Below, in pieces: positions 59,901 through 64,000 of a DNA stretch of 64,000 bases. Position 1 is the first letter of the stretch. Every line of letters begins with the position of its first letter. A model generated the notes under the pieces. It was not told the origin of the DNA. It ran no database searches and saw only the letters and a program-made list of their open reading frames with translations. Location of the stretch: contig OX365946.1 of the NCBI GenBank assembly GCA_947247005.1, positions 12,858,453 through 12,922,452 on the forward strand, written 5' to 3'. The translations under genes were made by a program, and so were the position numbers. The DNA is from Spisula solida. Its lineage: Eukaryota; Mollusca; Bivalvia; Venerida; Mactridae.

Positions 59901-60522
59901 CTTATCACGCCAGTACTTCATTGATTGTAGCAATGTAACATCAATGCTGGTAGTGATACGACAATCATTGGTAGTTCGGTAACATCCCGACAAGATCAAC
60001 GATGTCATGAATGTTGCTCGACTGATAACTGTGCTGTACAACTATGTTCCCACCAAACACGTAAGATTGTCCATCTGTCTAATTAAAATATTCATTGCAC
60101 TAACCCCTCGAGTCGGACATTACATGTTACTACCCCCTGAGTCAAACATCATATTTTACTAACCCCCTGAGTCAAACATTACATTTTACTAATCCCCTCG
60201 AGTCAAACATTATATTTTACTATTTTCAAATTGCGCTCAAAATGTTATGCAAGATTATTACAAATACACCCGACCCGTTTTGTACTAAAACTAACGTTTT
60301 AAAGTAATTTGAAGAAGGCTAATAAGCCGAATCATCATTAAATGTTTATTTATTTACTGTGTTATAATGTTTTATACATGCTTTATGTGTTACATGTAGT
60401 TGCAAGCTCGTGTATAGATGATGAGACGCTTGATTGTGCACGTCTGAATACACTCTTCGATATATGCTCTGATGAAAGCCGCGCCAAATCTGTATGCCCA
60501 CGTTTCTGCGGTGTGTGTGTCG
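53998..60522 (+). CDS. Secreted Ly6/three-finger plus ShKT-domain protein (3' partial)
   Basis: Exons: 53998-54010, 54212-54253, 56585-56664, 59573-59629, 59931-60060, 60400-60522, all GT-AG with consistent phase; about 148 residues up to the last donor GTGAGT. Exons 1-2 encode a signal peptide (MMETVFRILMFWVYVAST). Exons 3-5 make a Ly6/uPAR (three-finger) domain: LVCYDCKNI at its start, CSTHTTCGPDESCF, GCVSNKQC, and the closing CHECCSTDNC, which is the hallmark CC-x3-x-C ending. Exon 6 encodes a ShKT fold: CIDDETLDC, then a spaced Cys, then CPRFCGVC, six cysteines as usual. ShKT modules occur in many animal secreted proteins and are not in themselves evidence of a toxin. Exon 6 ends in phase 1, so at least one more exon must follow; none was found before 64000. 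The partner or target is unknown. Confidence 0.86.
54638..55085 (+). mobile_element. Retroelement 3' fragment ending in (TGTTC)n
   Basis: Absent from copy A of the host element, so an insertion. It ends with GCTAAATAAACTGTTCTGTT and about nine TGTTC units (55040-55085), a microsatellite tail like those of LINE or SINE 3' ends. Confidence 0.65.
55135..55669. mobile_element. Nested MITE with TIRs and an internal perfect palindrome
   Basis: The left end TTAAAGGTGCTGCCTCAC and the inverse of the right end TTAAAGGGACTGCCTCAC differ at two positions. It is inserted in the TTAA element copy B. A perfect 32-bp palindrome lies at 55477-55508. Confidence 0.8.
56755..57720. repeat. 28-bp tandem repeat interrupted by a TIR-like element
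   Basis: About 6.5 units of GTCCGGATACCTAGGCGTAG plus TGAATACT run from 56755 to 56937. An insertion follows (about 56938-57690; GGGCATAGGAGCG at the left, CTCCTACGCCTATG at the right, poly(G) runs near 56963 and 57608). Array-like sequence then resumes (ACCTAGAGGCGTAGTTGATA). It is in intron 3 of the Ly6-ShKT gene. Confidence 0.8.
57902..58240. repeat. Tandem duplication of about 170 bp
   Basis: 57902-58078 and 58079-58240 share ATGAACTAATGCACAGC, GCGGACTATGTCAGTTGTCC, CATGCTCATCTAGTACTGG and CCGTTTCCAAAAGGCGCTA. The second copy has a small internal deletion. Intronic. Confidence 0.9.
58241..59572. other. Ly6-ShKT intron 3, remainder
   Basis: No exon seen. A short GC-rich hairpin, GCAGGCCTTGCGGCCTGC, lies near 59348. 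Short frames near 58250-58390 and 58875-59078 show no motif. Confidence 0.5.
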
Positions 60523-61847
60523 GTGAGTACTATTTGTACATCTTTTTTACGATAATACGTAACCTATGTAGAATTTTTCTTCAAAGGATAATACTTTGTT
60601 TGTGACGCGCTCCATGGAACCGACGATACACTAGACCATGGCCTATTTTAAGAAATTCAGGAATGATAGGACTTTTCTCATAACTTCTTATCTAACACTT
60701 ACACTGTATTGGAATGTATCTGATATTTGCGCAGTATGTTAATTATGCTCTGTATACTGGCAGCAATCAATTTTTGTTGTCGTTAGTGACACTCATACAC
60801 AGCGTTATCGTAGAAACCATGTGCCGTCCAGGCGGGTCAAACTGCTATTTACTACCCTTCCTAAAAATGTAAATATCTTAGTAACCACTCTTTAGATGAT
60901 AGCGCCTAATTATGTGGCATTACTTGGATGTCACTGACGTGTGCATGCAAACTAGTGTGTATATCTAAGCGCGTCATTAATAAAACGACGTCAAAACCAA
61001 AATCTAGAAACCGTTATGTTCAGGGTGCATGTAGAACGTACGTGGCCTCTGGGCTATTGAGGGGCACAAAACAGGACTGTTTTTGTCGATTGGGGTAATA
61101 TTATTCGTCATTGCATTGATTTTATCCGTCTAAATAAGAACTAGACAGATGAGAGCCGCTCATTAAAAAGAAAAAAAACGCTCTGATTTATGTTTTATGT
61201 ATGTTTATTGTCTCGTTGTGTTTAAAACTGCAACCGCCATTAGAGTATCAAAAAGTGACGAAGGTAAGCAGGGGCACTTTCTTACCAATTTCGCCCAAAT
61301 CTGCTTTTTAACTACGTGAATTCCATGTTTGTGTTCATTTTATGTTAGTAAATGTAGTTTTAGTTTTTCCACACCAAATCCAGCTGGTGTGACTTGGTTT
61401 CAGGTATGAAATGACATGAAATTGATAATGCTAAGAATGGGTATGACTTTGAAATGGCTAAGCAGGGGTACATATTAGTAATTTGCTCTAAACACGTAGA
61501 TGTGTCAACGTGAATATGCATATGCATGTATACACTATTTATACTGGCGCATTCCATATTTGGTCGACATAATATTTGTTTTACTTTTAGACAAGGTGAA
61601 TTTGAATGTTTAAAGCCTATTGGTAATTGTTAGCGTCCCTTATTTGTAGATGTGTTACGTCTATTACACTTAACAAATCTTACATGCGTTTTTACCGTAT
61701 ACTTTTTTATTTATGAATATTTCTGCATTAAATTGTGCGTATTGTTATGGAATAACACGAGACTGGATTAATAGTAAAGTTTTTCTTCAAAATTAAAAAC
61801 ATCTAAACACGTACATTTTACCAGAAATTGGCACGTACAGGGTGACA
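60523..61847 (+). other. Intron or 3' region of the Ly6-ShKT gene
   Basis: No acceptor followed by a cysteine-bearing frame in the needed phase was found. The next exon may be very short or beyond the window. Confidence 0.4.
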
Positions 61848-63193
61848 ATTAACAAGACGCGAGAATGACTATCGCTCCGCCCACCCGCATCACGTGACTC
61901 TGTTTTCGAATACCCCGACAACTATCGCCCGTTTCATACTGATATATGCATATGGTATAGGTTTGATTAAACGTTAAAAACGTTTAAATTGACTAAACTA
62001 TGCACAGAGTATTTTGTAATTTGATAATCCGTCTGATTAGTAAATTTCTTAAATAATATGATTTTATCGCGACATTTTGTGGGTTTATAATTTGTGTTTT
62101 ACAAGCATAACGGTAGCCGCAGTATATATCTACAGACCTGGTATAAATATCTAAATCAATTGTGAACATGTATAATTTGTCAAGAGACCATAATTCTCAA
62201 AGAGTACATTACATATCATGTGATCTGTTAACTTTAATGTCACTTCATAGCATGCTGTCTAGCTCCCTAGATCATAGAGGGACACCGCCCGGTCGCATCT
62301 ACCAGTCCCCATTTCCTGTTATATGGCAAATATATATACAAGATCAGATCTATATTATCTTCCCTTATTATCAGCAGAATCAAAGAATGCAGGCGAATCA
62401 TGACTTGTCAAATTAAATTCATGTACAATAATGATAAAAGAAATACAAGTATATATGTTTGTATTGCAAGTTTATTCTGTTGGATGCTGATTGCATGTCA
62501 CGTGGAAGAAAAAGAGGGAACCTATTATGATAACAGGCGTTTAAATTAGTATTAGGGCATCAAATGCGTTAGAAAAAGAAAACTACGATGCCCATATACC
62601 TATATTTTCGTGGATAACACATTTATTGTCTTTTTCTAATGATCAGAATAAAACAGTTTTGTGTTCGAACCAAGCATTTTTCATGTCGATCTTATTTATT
62701 TTTAAATCTATCGATTTTAAACAGTCATAAAAATGTTTCTGTTCCGCCGATTTTCAAAACTATTGGTGTTTTCCTTTCTACAGAAATATATCTGAAAGTT
62801 AAAACCACTGTCATTAAAAAATATTTACAGGCAAAAAAGATATTTGTGTTGTCGGGTTTTATAAAGCAATGATCCCAATAAAATCTTAATTTTTGAACCT
62901 TGATAAAAAGATCAATATTTCATAGGTCTTCATTATTTTTGGTGGTGTCATATTCTACAAACCTATAGCTTTCATTTGCATCCACTGTCATTTAAATATA
63001 TTCACAAATAAAAAAGATATAGAGGAAGCATCGATTTAAAATGCAATATCCCTATATATTCTTATTGAATGGTGTCGGAGGGTTTAATCCTAATTTATTT
63101 AGCACCACGCGATATTGTTATAGCGATAGCGCGTTCTGATTGGTTAACGATTTTTATCGCTGTTTATGTGGGCGGAGCTTGCGTCTTGTTAAT
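61848..63193. mobile_element. 1.35-kb TIR element
   Basis: ATTAACAAGACGC (61848-61860) is inverted at 63181-63193, and a second block GCTCCGCCCAC (left, about 61873) is inverted at about 63169-63179. CAGGGTG lies just outside both ends. No transposase frame is seen. Confidence 0.7.
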
Positions 63194-64000
63194 TAATATA
63201 CAGGGTGTCAAAAAAACCCGGGGACCTACCTTATAACTTATTTAATCTTGAAGGAATTTGACTGTTCTTTTGTGAGAGGATATAAAAATGATCCCTACTT
63301 CTAAATTAGGAAGTTATTTATATTTTTCCTTTACATCAGGAAGTGACGACATCATTTTACCTATGACAACATTTCCTGTTTTTTGCTGCCGTACGTGGAA
63401 AATGTCATCGTTTGATAAGATGTTGTCTGGGTGTTCATTTTTTTTAAAAAGCAATGTTTTAAAGTCACAGAAGTGGTTAAAATCTTGTAAAATCAAAGAA
63501 CTTTGCAATGCAATAATGAAATAGTGAGAAAGTGACGAGTTTACTAAATAAAAGGGAAGAAGGCAACCTTCCAAATATTCATTAACTATCACAGAAGGAG
63601 CTCAACATAACTATTAATTTATTATTATTGTTAACAATCAACGAGAAAGCATAGTAAGAAGCAAAATGCAATAAATGTGAACTTTTTTCCAAATCAACAG
63701 TTCATATGACTGTATATATCAGAGTAATTTAGTGTGTCCGCATTTATAAGAAAGCATAAACCACTTATAACAACAAATCAGCAGCAAATACAGGATACGT
63801 TCGCAAGAAAGTACTGACATTTGACCTCATACTTAATATAAGGGCAAGTATCCTAGATATAGCTCGGACATGAGCCGTATGGTGAATCTGTTTGCCAGAC
63901 ATGATAAATATTAATGTATGCATGTACATTGTCCTTGTCTTTTGGACACCTGAGATGTCATTTGGGGGTCAGCATGTAAATCTTTTTCTATAAACACACT
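63194..64000. other. Unresolved flank at the window end
   Basis: About 63206-63600 starts CAGGGTGTCAAAAAAACCCG, resembling DNA-transposon ends. A 92-codon minus-strand frame there (63314-63592) has no motif I can name. The rest is AT-rich. Confidence 0.4.

Noticed and set aside
60400..60522. Reading the ShKT exon as a venom toxin gene
   Set aside because: ShKT modules are common in ordinary secreted proteins, and here it is joined to a Ly6 domain.
63314..63592. 92-codon minus-strand frame as a transposase remnant
   Set aside because: Setting near transposon-like ends is suggestive, but no catalytic residues or family phrase could be named.

Overview
The window is eukaryotic nuclear DNA, very probably from a marine mollusc and most likely a bivalve. 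Coding sequence is split into small exons with GT/AG borders. The rest is AT-rich and full of short TIR elements, tRNA-derived SINEs, decayed LINEs and 145-158 bp tandem arrays like those of bivalve Helitron-associated repeats. The clade is inferred from repeat style and gene content; no marker gene fixes it. Nothing bacterial or viral was recognised.

Layout. (1) 1-10054, +: the C-terminal seven exons of carnitine O-palmitoyltransferase 1 (CPT1), whose 5' part lies outside the window. Its introns hold five tandem arrays, and two of these have multiplied real exon/intron borders. (2) 10055-21787: CPT1 3' UTR, a MITE, a dead LINE, a SINE and featureless AT-rich DNA. (3) 21788-26955, +: a two-exon gene for a 356-residue charged protein of unknown function, with a foldback element and LINE and SINE remnants in its intron. 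(4) 27000-41200: gene-poor and repeat-rich. It holds a tRNA-His gene enclosed by terminal inverted repeats, a run of head-to-tail SINEs, a 126-bp array, a CR1-like LINE remnant, and 145-bp and 158-bp arrays. (5) 41202-49980, +: a complete five-exon gene for a secreted serine hydrolase of the beta-lactamase-related family (554 residues), similar in type to molluscan gigasin-6-like proteins. (6) 53998-60522, +: a six-exon stretch of a gene for a secreted Ly6/three-finger plus ShKT-domain protein, probably continuing downstream. TTAA-flanked elements lie upstream of it and in its second intron. (7) 60523-64000: intron or intergenic DNA with one large TIR element.

All four protein genes lie on the + strand but are unrelated in role: mitochondrial fatty-acid import, an unknown charged protein, a secreted hydrolase, and a secreted cysteine-rich protein. 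There is no operon logic. Gene models were built by hand from splice sites, reading phase and family motifs. Every junction given keeps frame, but none is supported by transcripts here.
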